A DNA stretch of 64,000 bases from Afipia sp. Root123D2 (GTDB taxonomy: Bacteria > Pseudomonadota > Alphaproteobacteria > Rhizobiales > Xanthobacteraceae): the NCBI RefSeq assembly GCF_001425835.1, contig NZ_LMDP01000004.1, positions 248,001 through 312,000 on the forward strand, given 5' to 3'. Made by a program: the position numbers and the translations under genes. The notes under the pieces are model-generated. The model searched no databases. It saw only the letters and a list, made by a program, of their open reading frames with translations, and was not told where the DNA came from. Below are positions 1-8,341 of the stretch, piece after piece. The stretch's first letter is position 1. The number at the start of each line of letters is the position of its first letter.

Positions 1-2960
1 CCAGGGAGCCGAACTGGGGCAAGGCGCATAACATCCTGCTGACGCCGTTCGGCGGCCGCGCGATGCAGTCCTACCATCCGATGATGGTCGATATTGCCGA
101 ACAGCTCGTCAAGAAATGGGAACGCCTCAACGCCGACGAGGAAATCGACGTCGTCCACGACATGACGGCGTTGACGCTCGACACCATCGGCCTGTGCGGC
201 TTCGATTATCGGTTCAATTCGTTCTACCGCCGTGACTATCACCCGTTCGTCGAAGCGCTGGTGCGCTCGCTCGAAACCGTGATGATGACGCGCGGTCTGC
301 CGCTCGAAAACCTGTTCAATCGCGGGCGCCGCGCCGACATGGCCGCCGACATCGCGTTCATGAACAACATGGTTGACGAGATCGTCGCCGAGCGCCGCAA
401 GGGCGGGGATGTCGCTGAGAGCAAGAAGGACATGCTCGGCGCAATGATGACCGGGGTTGACAAGGCGACCGGCACGCAGCTCGACGACGTCAACATCCGA
501 TACCAGATCAATACGTTTCTGATCGCAGGCCATGAGACTACCAGCGGCCTGCTGGCTTGCTCGCTCTATGCGATGCTGAAACACCCGGACGTCCTCAAGA
601 AAGCCTATGACGAGGTCGATCGGGTGCTTGGGCCGGACGTCAATGCCAAACCGACTTATCAGCAGGTGACGCAGCTCACCTACATTTCGCAAATCCTGAA
701 AGAGGCACTGCGGATGTGGCCGCCTGCGCCGGCGTTCGGTCTCAGCCCGCTAAAGGACGAGACTATCGGCGGTAAATACAAGCTGAAGAAAGGCACGTTC
801 GTCACGGTGCTGGCGCTGGCGCTGCATCGGGACCCGTCGGTGTGGGGCCCGAACGCGGATGTGTTCAACCCCGATAATTTCAGCCGCGAGGCGGAATCCA
901 AACGTCCGGCCAATGCCTGGAAGCCGTTCGGCAATGGACAGCGTGCCTGTATCGGCCGCGGTTTCGCGATGCATGAGGCTGCACTTGCGATCGGCATGAT
1001 CTTGCAACGCTTCAAGCTGATTGATCACAATCGCTATCAGATGCATCTCAAGGAAACGCTGACGATCAAGCCGGATGGTTTCAAGATCAAGGTCCGTGCG
1101 CGGACCGACAAGGACCGCACCATCGACCCGGCTCGCATTGGCACCACACCGGCGGCAGCAGTGCCTGTGATCGGGGCGGCGGCGGGACGGGTACGACCGG
1201 GCCATAACACGCCGTTGCTCATTCTCTATGGTTCGAATCTCGGAACGGCAGAGGATCTGGCGCATCGCGTTGCGGATCTCGCCGAGGTCAACGGCTTCGC
1301 TACCAAGCTCGGTCCGCTGGACGATTATGTCGATAACCTGAAAGGTCAGGGCGGCGTCATCATTTTCTGCGCGTCCTACAATGGAGCGCCGGCGGACAAC
1401 GCTGCCAAGTTCGTCAAATGGCTTGGAAGCGATCTGCCGCAGGATGCCTTTGCCGATGTTCGTTACGCCGTATTCGGCTGCGGCAACAGCGATTGGGCGG
1501 CGACCTATCAGTCGGTGCCGCGTTTCATCGACGAGCAACTCACCGCCCGTGGCGCGACGGCGGCCTGTCCGCGCGGTGAGGGCGATGCCCGCGACGATCT
1601 CGACGGTCAGTTCGAGTACTGGTTCGCATCGTTGCGCGAAATCGCGGTCAAGGAGTTCGGCCTGAACACCGGGTTTGCCCGCACCGCCGAGGATGAGCCG
1701 CTGTACAAGGTCGAGCCGGTGGCGCCGACCGCGGTCAACACTCTCATCGCGGCCGGCGGCGCGATACCGGTAAAGATACTTGCCAATGATGAATTGCAGA
1801 ATCATGCCGGGACAAATCCATCGGGGCGTTCGACGCGTCATATCGAGGTGCAGTTGCCAGAGAACACGACCTATCGCGTCGGCGACCATCTCAGCGTCGT
1901 GCCGCGCAACGATCCGATGCTGGTCGATCAGGTCGCGCGCCGGTTCGGCTTCCTTCCTGCTGATCAGGTGAAATTGCAGGTGGCGACGGGCCGCCGCGCG
2001 CAGCTTCCGGTGGGCGAGCCGGTGTCGGTGGGGCGGCTGCTCACCGAGTTCGTGGAATTGCAGCAGGTCGCAACCCGCAAGCAGATACAGATCATGTCGG
2101 AGCATACGCGTTGCCCGATGACCAAGCCGAAGCTCGAAGCGCTGGTCGGGGAAGATGCGGCATCGACCGAGCTTTACCGCGCGGAAATTCTCGGCAAGCG
2201 GAAGTCGGTGTTCAACCTGCTCGAGGAATACCCGGCCTGCGAACTGCCGTTCCACACCTATCTCGAAATGCTGTCGCTACTGGCGCCGCGTTATTACTCG
2301 ATCTCATCATCGCCTTCCGCGCTGGGTGCTTCGAAATGCAGCGTTACCGTCGCGGTGGTGGGGGGCGAAGCGCTCTCCGGGCGCGGTATATATAAAGGTG
2401 TCAGTTCGAATTATCTGTCCGGCCGCCGTGCCGGCGATATCGTCCACGCCACCGTTCGCGAAACCAAGGCCGGTTTCCGGCTGCCGGACGATGCTGCCAC
2501 GCCGATCATCATGGTCGGTCCGGGGACCGGTCTTGCTCCATTCCGCGGTTTCCTTCAGGAACGGGCGGCGATGAAAGCCAAGGGCGTGGCGCTCGGAGCA
2601 TCAATGTTGTTCTTTGGTTGCCGGCACCCCGAGCAGGATTTTCTCTACGAGAAGGAACTGAAGGATTTCGCATCGCAAGGCCTGACCGAACTGCACGTGG
2701 CTTTCTCGCGCGCGGGCACCCCGAAAAGCTATGTGCAGGACATGATCGCGGCGCAGAAGGATCGCGTCTGGAGTCTGATCGAGCAGGGCGCCGTCATCTA
2801 TGTCTGCGGTGACGGCGGCAAAATGGAGCCGGACGTCAAGCGCGCGCTGACGGCGATTTACCGCGAGCAGGCGAATGCGGATGAAGCTGCTGCGGCGCAC
2901 TGGATCGATGACATGGGCACGGAGAACCGTTACGTGCTTGACGTCTGGGCGGGCGGCTGA
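1..2960 (+). CDS. Self-sufficient cytochrome P450-reductase fusion (CYP102/P450-BM3 family), 5' end missing
   Basis: This is a fused P450 and diflavin reductase that would hydroxylate fatty acids or similar lipids with NADPH and O2 in the cytoplasm. The reading frame is open from base 3 through the left edge, so the gene begins outside the window. Compared with P450-BM3, the first 90 or so residues are absent. The haem domain shows the I-helix GHETTSG (about 530-546), the ExxR helix EALRMWP (about 702-722) and the haem-ligand loop FGNGQRACIG (about 925-954). A linker is followed by a flavodoxin-like FMN domain starting with LLILYGSNLGTAEDL (about 1213), an FAD-binding RYYSISSSPS (about 2290) and an NADPH-binding GPGTGLAPFRGF (about 2518). 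It ends in YVLDVWAGG, the usual tail of this family. It abuts the convergent hydrolase gene with no gap. The family is certain; the substrate is inferred. Confidence 0.95.
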   Translation, partial: REPNWGKAHNILLTPFGGRAMQSYHPMMVDIAEQLVKKWERLNADEEIDVVHDMTALTLDTIGLCGFDYRFNSFYRRDYHPFVEALVRSLETVMMTRGLPLENLFNRGRRADMAADIAFMNNMVDEIVAERRKGGDVAESKKDMLGAMMTGVDKATGTQLDDVNIRYQINTFLIAGHETTSGLLACSLYAMLKHPDVLKKAYDEVDRVLGPDVNAKPTYQQVTQLTYISQILKEALRMWPPAPAFGLSPLKDETIGGKYKLKKGTFVTVLALALHRDPSVWGPNADVFNPDNFSREAESKRPANAWKPFGNGQRACIGRGFAMHEAALAIGMILQRFKLIDHNRYQMHLKETLTIKPDGFKIKVRARTDKDRTIDPARIGTTPAAAVPVIGAAAGRVRPGHNTPLLILYGSNLGTAEDLAHRVADLAEVNGFATKLGPLDDYVDNLKGQGGVIIFCASYNGAPADNAAKFVKWLGSDLPQDAFADVRYAVFGCGNSDWAATYQSVPRFIDEQLTARGATAACPRGEGDARDDLDGQFEYWFASLREIAVKEFGLNTGFARTAEDEPLYKVEPVAPTAVNTLIAAGGAIPVKILANDELQNHAGTNPSGRSTRHIEVQLPENTTYRVGDHLSVVPRNDPMLVDQVARRFGFLPADQVKLQVATGRRAQLPVGEPVSVGRLLTEFVELQQVATRKQIQIMSEHTRCPMTKPKLEALVGEDAASTELYRAEILGKRKSVFNLLEEYPACELPFHTYLEMLSLLAPRYYSISSSPSALGASKCSVTVAVVGGEALSGRGIYKGVSSNYLSGRRAGDIVHATVRETKAGFRLPDDAATPIIMVGPGTGLAPFRGFLQERAAMKAKGVALGASMLFFGCRHPEQDFLYEKELKDFASQGLTELHVAFSRAGTPKSYVQDMIAAQKDRVWSLIEQGAVIYVCGDGGKMEPDVKRALTAIYREQANADEAAAAHWIDDMGTENRYVLDVWAGG

Positions 2961-3878
2961 TCAGACGCGCGCTGTCGCCGCCTTGGCGTGATCCGCGATC
3001 GCGCCGATGATCGTCGGCCACATCGGGATCGGCAAAGCGTGTCCCATGCCTTCGATCAGCAGCAGCTTCGCACCGGGAACGCTGGCGGCGGTGTCCTTGC
3101 CGGCTTCCGGTCGGACCAGCGGATCGATGGTGCCGTGGATGACCAGCGTCGGCGCTTTTACTTGGGCGAGCCGCTCCTTGCGGCTGCCTGAGGCGAGGAT
3201 GGCGCGGAGCTGCCGCCCGACACCGGCGGGATTGAGCCCGCGTTCATAGGTACGCTCGGCGCGGGCGCGATCCTTGGCTTCGTCGAGCGGGAAGCTTCCG
3301 CCACGGAGGATTTTCCAGTTCGCTGCAAACCGGGCGAAGTATTCGTCCCTGGTTTTGGGTGCAGGCGCCAGCAGCATGGCCATCGCCTCGCGGGTCGGCT
3401 GCGGCAGTTTGGGATTTCCAGTGGTCGCCATGATTGAGGTCAGTGACAGTGCTCGCTCGGGATGGGCGATCGCGATTTCCTGGGCGATTGCGCCACCCAT
3501 CGACGCTCCGACGATGTGAGCTGCCTTGATGCCCAGCGCATCCAACAGGCCGATCGCGTCGTTCGCCATGTCCCACAATTTGTAGGGAGCTTCGGGAGGT
3601 ATGGCGAAGAACCGCAGCTTCAGCAGCTCGATCGGCCGAAGCGGTTTGCCGCCGGTCATGTGTGCCGATTTGCCGATGTCGCGATTGTCGAACCGGATAA
3701 CCCGGAAGCCGCGCGATGCCAGCTCGGTGCAGAATTCGTCGTCCCAGTGGATCATCTGGGCGCCGAGCCCCATGACCAGGAGAAGTGGTTCCGCGTCCGG
3801 GGCTCCGAAAATCTCGTAACAAATTTCCAGGCCGTTTGCCCGGACCATTTGTGGCGGCTGGTGCTGAAGCGCGGTCAC
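2961..3878 (-). CDS. Alpha/beta-fold hydrolase
   Basis: This looks like a soluble alpha/beta hydrolase of about 300 residues. It has the oxyanion-region LLLVMGLGAQ, the FRVIRFDNRDIGKS strand typical of this subfamily, the nucleophile elbow GASMGG, an acid in VIHGTIDPLV and a late catalytic His in EGMGHALP. The start is uncertain. The frame is open to an ATG at 3989, but that would run into the upstream region of the divergent PHA genes. A GTG at 3878 with a GGGA stretch upstream, or an ATG at 3848 just before VRANGLEICYE, is more likely. Its stop abuts that of the P450 gene, so the two are convergent. The substrate cannot be told from the sequence; an ester or epoxide is possible. Confidence 0.8.
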   Translation of the reverse strand: MTALQHQPPQMVRANGLEICYEIFGAPDAEPLLLVMGLGAQMIHWDDEFCTELASRGFRVIRFDNRDIGKSAHMTGGKPLRPIELLKLRFFAIPPEAPYKLWDMANDAIGLLDALGIKAAHIVGASMGGAIAQEIAIAHPERALSLTSIMATTGNPKLPQPTREAMAMLLAPAPKTRDEYFARFAANWKILRGGSFPLDEAKDRARAERTYERGLNPAGVGRQLRAILASGSRKERLAQVKAPTLVIHGTIDPLVRPEAGKDTAASVPGAKLLLIEGMGHALPIPMWPTIIGAIADHAKAATARV

Positions 3879-4065
3879 GCAGCGTCCCTTAAATTGGCTG
3901 GCGTCGTAATGAACAGCTCGGTCAACTTCTGACAGGAGACGCGAGAAATTCGTCCGGCGCAAACAAAAAGTCGCGCGATTGTTGACCACAATGTCGCAAC
4001 GGTATGGAATGGTGAAAAAGAACGGGGTCTGTCAGGCACCTGTGAGAAGACGCGGAGGGACTGAT

Positions 4066-4446
4066 ATGGCCGACAAGAGCAACGACCCCGTTGCGGTGTG
4101 GCACAACATGCTCGCCGAGATGGAAAAGGGCTTCAATGCCTTTGCGACCCAGACGATGGGGTCGGAGCAGTTCAGCCAGGCCGTGCACAAGGTGACAGGC
4201 GCGTCGGTCGGCGCACAGAAGACCGTCGGCGACCTGATGGAGCGCTATCTTGTCGCGATGAATCTGCCGAGCCGCGCCCAGATGGTCGGCATCAGCGAGC
4301 GCCTGCAATCCATCGAAAGTCAGTTGAACGAAATCCGGGCCGCTATCCACCGCATGGAAGGCGGCAGTGCCGCCAGCGGCGGCAGCTTCGCGCCGAAGCC
4401 GCCGCGGACAAAGTTGCCGCCATCTGCGACGGGGGGCTCGACATGA
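4066..4446 (+). CDS. Short PhaE-like subunit of class III PHA synthase
   Basis: This is a 126-residue, mostly helical protein without a signal peptide. It starts at the ATG after a clear GGAGGGA ribosome site, not at upstream in-frame ATGs. Its stop overlaps the phaC start in an ATGA, which implies translational coupling. Residues of about 70-105 (LPSRAQMVGISERLQSIESQ and beyond) form an amphipathic heptad-like helix like the C-terminal part of PhaE proteins. The tail is rich in Pro, Lys and Ser. Because the neighbour is a class III-length PhaC, which needs PhaE or PhaR to be active, I infer it is the activating partner. It is far shorter than classical PhaE (about 350 residues) and also shorter than class IV PhaR, so the assignment rests on context and weak similarity. 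Confidence 0.7.
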   Translation: MADKSNDPVAVWHNMLAEMEKGFNAFATQTMGSEQFSQAVHKVTGASVGAQKTVGDLMERYLVAMNLPSRAQMVGISERLQSIESQLNEIRAAIHRMEGGSAASGGSFAPKPPRTKLPPSATGGST

Positions 4447-5525
4447 ATGCCACCGCGCAAATCGACATCACGCAGATTGGCGATCGCATCCAGTCGGAGG
4501 TCAATCGTGCGATCCAGCGCAGCATCAAAGGCGTGGAGTATTTCTCGACGTCGGGGCCGACGCTGGGTCTGACTCCGAAGGACATCATTCATTCGCGCGG
4601 CACGATGAATCTCTATCACTACCGGCCGCAGGCCGATGAGATTTATCGCGTGCCGATCCTGATCGTGATGGCGACGACCAATCGCGGTTACATTCTCGAC
4701 ATGGTGCCGGGCCAGAGCTTCATCGAGTTTCTGCTCAAGAAGGGCTTTGACGTCTACATGCTCGACTGGGTGGCGCCGCGTCCGGACGAGAGACGATTGC
4801 GCATGGAGGACTACGTTCTCGATTTCATTCCTGATTGTATTCGCCGGGTGCAGCAGGATTCGGGTGAGACTGATGTCAGCGTCATTGGCTACTGCTTCGG
4901 CGGCGTGCTGTCGCTGCTTTACGGTTCGATCTTTCCCGATGGCCCGATGAAGAATCTGGTGTGCTTCACGACGCCAATCGACTTTCGGGAAATGAAGCTC
5001 TTTCAGAATTTTTCCGACCGCCGCTATTTCGACGTCGATCATCTTGTCGATAGTGCGGGCAACGTTCCGCCCGAGATGATTCTGTCATCATTCGAGATGC
5101 TGCGGCCGGCGGGGCGAACTGTCAGCCAGATTCAGTTGTGGGAAAATATGTGGAACGACGAGTACGTGAAGTCGTACCGAATGTTCGATCGCTGGGCGAT
5201 GGATACGCTGCCGCTGGCCGGCGAGTATTTCCGGCAGATCACCAAGGACCTGATGTGGGACAACAAGCTCTATAACGACACGATGTCGGTCGGCGGGCGC
5301 GCGGCCGATATTTCGAAGATCACAGTGCCGGTGCTCCATGCGGTCGCCGAGCACGATCACATTGTTCCTTATGACGCGGCGAAGCACCTGATTACGAAAA
5401 TAGGCTCCACCGACAAGACTGAAGTCATGCTCAAGGGTGGGCATGTCAGCCTCGTCGCTGGTGCCAACGCGATCAAGCGCCTATGGCCGAAACTGGACTC
5501 CTGGCTGAGTGAGCGATCGATATGA
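4443..5525 (+). CDS. phaC: Class III poly(3-hydroxyalkanoate) synthase, catalytic subunit
   Basis: This enzyme polymerises hydroxyacyl-CoA into polyhydroxyalkanoate at the granule surface. The protein has 360 residues, the length of class III and IV PhaC (class I enzymes have about 590). It carries the lipase-like box GYCFGG with nucleophile C151, an acid D305 in AEHDHIVP and H334 in KGGHVSLVAG. The numbering is almost that of the Allochromatium enzyme (C149, D302, H331 from memory). The start overlaps the upstream PhaE-like gene and the stop overlaps the downstream GNAT gene by 4 bases each, giving a tight three-gene operon. A phasin gene follows. Confidence 0.93.
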   Translation: MNATAQIDITQIGDRIQSEVNRAIQRSIKGVEYFSTSGPTLGLTPKDIIHSRGTMNLYHYRPQADEIYRVPILIVMATTNRGYILDMVPGQSFIEFLLKKGFDVYMLDWVAPRPDERRLRMEDYVLDFIPDCIRRVQQDSGETDVSVIGYCFGGVLSLLYGSIFPDGPMKNLVCFTTPIDFREMKLFQNFSDRRYFDVDHLVDSAGNVPPEMILSSFEMLRPAGRTVSQIQLWENMWNDEYVKSYRMFDRWAMDTLPLAGEYFRQITKDLMWDNKLYNDTMSVGGRAADISKITVPVLHAVAEHDHIVPYDAAKHLITKIGSTDKTEVMLKGGHVSLVAGANAIKRLWPKLDSWLSERSI

Positions 5526-6118
5526 CCATGAATGAACTTCGCGCCTATCCGCGCCGCGTGGCGACCGAATTCGGCGAAATCGAATTCCGCCACATGACGC
5601 CGGCGGACGAAGCGGCGGTATTGGCGTTTGCCCGTAAGCTGCCGGTCCACGATCTTCTGTTCCTGCCGCGCAACATCAGCGAGCCGAAAGTCCTGGCGGC
5701 ATGGATCAAGGAAACCGAACGGGGCAGTATTATCAGCCTGCTCGCAGTGAAAGACGGAGTCGTGGTCGGCTGCGGCACCGTCGTGCGCGACGCGCTGTCG
5801 TGGTCACCCCATGTTGGCGAAATCCGCATGGTGGTTTCGACCGATGTGCGCGGGCAGGGCGTCGGCCGCGCGCTGTCCCATGAGACGTTTGCGCTGGCGC
5901 TCGGTGCCGGGCTTGAAAAGATCGTGGCGCAAATGACGGTGGACCAGACCGGCGCCATCGCGCTGTTCGAAAGCCTCGGCTTCAAGGCGGAAGCGCTGCT
6001 GCGCGAGCACGTCCGCGATCTCGACGGCCGCAAGCACGACATCGTCGTTCTTGGCCACAATGTCGCGCAGGTCCGGGCGCAGCTGGAAGCTTACGGGCTC
6101 CCCGATGCCGTTCAATAG
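5522..6118 (+). CDS. GNAT-family N-acetyltransferase in the PHA operon
   Basis: This 198-residue cytoplasmic protein has a GNAT fold. It contains the beta strands before the pyrophosphate loop (VGEIRMVVSTDVRGQGVGRA, the acetyl-CoA-binding V-x-x-x-x-R-G-x-G-x-G/A signature) and the typical later motif AIALFESLGFKAEALLREHV. Its ATG overlaps the phaC stop (ATGA), so it is probably made together with PHA synthase. No acceptor substrate can be named. Modification of a PHA-machinery protein, or of a CoA-linked small molecule, is only a guess from position. Confidence 0.85.
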   Translation: MTMNELRAYPRRVATEFGEIEFRHMTPADEAAVLAFARKLPVHDLLFLPRNISEPKVLAAWIKETERGSIISLLAVKDGVVVGCGTVVRDALSWSPHVGEIRMVVSTDVRGQGVGRALSHETFALALGAGLEKIVAQMTVDQTGAIALFESLGFKAEALLREHVRDLDGRKHDIVVLGHNVAQVRAQLEAYGLPDAVQ

Positions 6119-6171
6119 ATAAAAATCGTCATATAATCAGCATCTTATGGTAGTCACAAGTTTGTGATACC

Positions 6172-6197
6172 GCATCGCAACATGAATGTTGCGATGC
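6172..6197. promoter_or_regulatory. Perfect 12-bp palindrome upstream of the phasin gene, possible PhaR operator
   Basis: The two 12-base arms GCATCGCAACAT and ATGTTGCGATGC are exact inverse complements around a GA centre. The site lies 85 bases before the phasin start in an AT-richer intergenic stretch. A second smaller dyad, TCACAA-GT-TTGTGA, is at 6154-6167. The stretch TGCGATGCATCA (6190-6201) is close to the TGC-RNY-GCA type of site I remember for the rhizobial PHA regulator PhaR. There is no T-run, so a terminator for the upstream operon is less likely. Regulator identity is inference. Confidence 0.5.
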
Positions 6198-6282
6198 ATC
6201 ATAGCGTGTGCCATAACAATCGCACCCCGGGCCATTTGGACGGGGCGAGCCCCATAGCTCAAACCCGAGGATGGAGACGACC

Positions 6283-6771
6283 ATGACCAATTCTTTCGAC
6301 ACCAATTCCGTGCTGAACAGCGTCAAGGATGCATTCACGCCGGTCACCGATGCGCTCAAGAACCTGCAGAACGTTCAGGTTCCGGAAGCTGCCCGTGACT
6401 TCGTCAAGCGCGCCGCCGGCACCGCCAAGGAGCGTGCTGCTGAAATCCACACCGGTTCTGAAAAGGTCACCTCGGTGATCGAGACCGCTGTCGCCGGTTC
6501 GGTTGCTGAAACCGCGAAGATCAGCCGCAACATCCAGCAGGCGTTCTATCAGGATGCAGAGGCGCTGTTTGCCGGCATCGACAAGCTCGCTTCCGCGAAG
6601 TCGCTCAGCGAGGCGTTTCAGATCCAGACCGATCTGGTCCGTGCTCAGGGTGAAGTCGTTGCGTCGCGTGCCCGCGCCACCACCGAATATCTCGGCAAGC
6701 TCGTCGCCGACGGTGCGAAGACTGCCCAGGATAACTTCTCTAAGGTTGCTTCCTACGCCAAATCGGCGTGA
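6283..6771 (+). CDS. Phasin family protein (PHA granule-coating protein)
   Basis: This is a 162-residue, all-helical, Ala/Lys/Glu-rich protein without signal peptide or membrane segment. The pattern VPEAARDFVKRAAGTAKERA followed by a long amphipathic helix (VAETAKISRNIQQAFYQDAE) and SLSEAFQIQTDLVRAQ is the phasin_2 layout. Such proteins coat PHA granules and control their size. I place the start at the ATG after GGAG (6273-6276); an in-frame ATG at 6271 overlaps that ribosome site and is less likely. It follows the phaC operon after a 164-base gap with its own candidate operator and ends in a strong terminator, so it is probably transcribed separately. Confidence 0.92.
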   Translation: MTNSFDTNSVLNSVKDAFTPVTDALKNLQNVQVPEAARDFVKRAAGTAKERAAEIHTGSEKVTSVIETAVAGSVAETAKISRNIQQAFYQDAEALFAGIDKLASAKSLSEAFQIQTDLVRAQGEVVASRARATTEYLGKLVADGAKTAQDNFSKVASYAKSA

Positions 6772-6819
6772 TTTTTCGGCCTGAAATACATTTGCACAGA
6801 CGACCTCCCAAGTGACTCG

Positions 6820-6847
6820 AAGGCCCGCGCAAGCGGGCCTTCTTTTT
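6820..6847 (+). terminator. Intrinsic terminator after the phasin gene
   Basis: AAGGCCCGC and GCGGGCCTT form a perfect 9-bp stem around a GCAA tetraloop, followed by CTTTTT. It ends the phasin transcript. Because it lies inside the open frame upstream of the next gene, it also argues against an early start for that gene. Confidence 0.92.
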
Positions 6848-6895
6848 GACCTGTCGCCCATTCGGGACCATGGTTCTGAACGAACGGATCAGAAT

Positions 6896-8185
6896 ATGGC
6901 GGACAGCGATTTCATTGAATTAGGCGCGGAGCAGGGCGACGACGCCCGTGCGGCGGAGTTGCGCCGCATCAAAGCGCTGGCCACGCTCGTGCTGGCCGCC
7001 TGTCTTGCGACACTGATCGTCGCGAAATTCCTGCAGGAGCGCTATCCGGCTTTCGGATTCGTTGCGGCTTTCGCCGAAGCGGCCGCGATCGGCGGGCTGG
7101 CGGACTGGTATGCGGTCGTTGCGCTGTTCCGCAGGCCGCTGGGCCTGCCGATCCCCCACACCGCAATCATCCAGAAGAACCAGCACCGCATTGCCGACAA
7201 GCTCGGCGAGTTCATCGAAACCCATTTTCTCAGTGCGTCGCCGGTCGAAGCCAAGCTGCGCGAGGTGGATTTCGCATCCTTCATTGCCGACTGGCTGAGG
7301 GATCGCAAACGCAGTTCCGATCTGGCGCGATTCGTGCTGCGGTTATTGCCGGAGGCTCTCAATGCCGCGGAATCCTCCGGGCTGAAAACCTATCTCGCGC
7401 GCCGGATCGCGTCGCAGATCAACGCCATCAATCTCGCGCCGCTCGCCGCCGGGACGCTGCGCTCCTTCATCAAGGAACGGCGTCACCAGGGTTTGCTCGA
7501 CGATCTGCTGCTCGCGCTGCATGAGACGTTGAACAGGCCCGATACAATGACAGCGATGCGCGAAAAAATTCGCGACGAACTACCGACGTTGCTGAAGCTC
7601 TATCGCGCCGACAAGTTTCTGCTGAAGAAGATTGCGGCCTCGGCGACTTCGTTCCTGGACGACGTGCGGGCCGACCCCGATCATCCGTTTCGCGGCGAGT
7701 TCGACCGCGCCCTTCTGTCGCTGGCCGACCGGCTGACGACGGAGCCCGTTTATGCCGCGCGGCTCGACGATCTGAAACGAGACTTCCTGGCGCGCCCCGA
7801 GCTCGCAGATCTTGCAGGGCGGATCTGGTCGAACGTTCAGGCGTTCATTGAAGCCAACGCGCGAGGGGATCTCGACGTTCTGCGTCATCACCTTACCAAC
7901 ATGTTCGTCGAGGCGGGCTCACAGCTTGCGGACGACACGGATATGCGCGCAGAAATCAACGGCGGTATTGTCGTGGTGCTGCGCAGCTTCATTGCCGATC
8001 AGAAGAGCGGCGTGACGCGCTTTATCGCCGACCAGGTCAAGGCATGGGATATGGGCCAGTTGATCAAGCTGATCGAGATCAATATCGGCCGGGACCTCCA
8101 GTACATCCGCTTTAACGGCACCCTGATCGGCGGGCTCGCCGGGCTTGCCCTGTACACGTTGGAAGTCGTCATACGAGCCCTGTAA
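6896..8185 (+). CDS. DUF445 family inner-membrane protein
   Basis: The product has about 429 residues. A hydrophobic segment near the N-terminus (TLVLAACLATLIVAKFL) is followed by the family hallmark AAAIGGLADWYAVVALFRRPLGLPIPHT. Next come a long soluble alpha-helical region and a C-terminal membrane segment (NGTLIGGLAGLALYTLEVVI). This is the layout of DUF445/YjiN-like proteins, whose function is not known to me. I start at ATG 6896 (MADSDFIEL) because the upstream part of the frame contains the phasin terminator. Confidence 0.88.
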   Translation: MADSDFIELGAEQGDDARAAELRRIKALATLVLAACLATLIVAKFLQERYPAFGFVAAFAEAAAIGGLADWYAVVALFRRPLGLPIPHTAIIQKNQHRIADKLGEFIETHFLSASPVEAKLREVDFASFIADWLRDRKRSSDLARFVLRLLPEALNAAESSGLKTYLARRIASQINAINLAPLAAGTLRSFIKERRHQGLLDDLLLALHETLNRPDTMTAMREKIRDELPTLLKLYRADKFLLKKIAASATSFLDDVRADPDHPFRGEFDRALLSLADRLTTEPVYAARLDDLKRDFLARPELADLAGRIWSNVQAFIEANARGDLDVLRHHLTNMFVEAGSQLADDTDMRAEINGGIVVVLRSFIADQKSGVTRFIADQVKAWDMGQLIKLIEINIGRDLQYIRFNGTLIGGLAGLALYTLEVVIRAL

Positions 8186-8341
8186 GGCGGGTGTTGCCGA
8201 GGCGCCCATGCTGGCAAATATCGGGCCAATTGGCCTGTGCATGCGCTTGTAATGCCGAAAACCATATCCTAGCTTTTTAAGAGTGCAGTCATTGATCGGC
8301 CGTTGAGTCGCTTACTCTCACATCAACGACTGAGGAAACGA

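Noticed and set aside
750-2255. Open frame of 501 codons antisense to the P450 fusion
   Set aside because: It lies wholly inside a gene with intact motifs and shows no family resemblance.
6812-6895. Upstream extension of the DUF445 gene
   Set aside because: The extension contains the strong phasin terminator and lacks a ribosome site; the start at 6896 is better.
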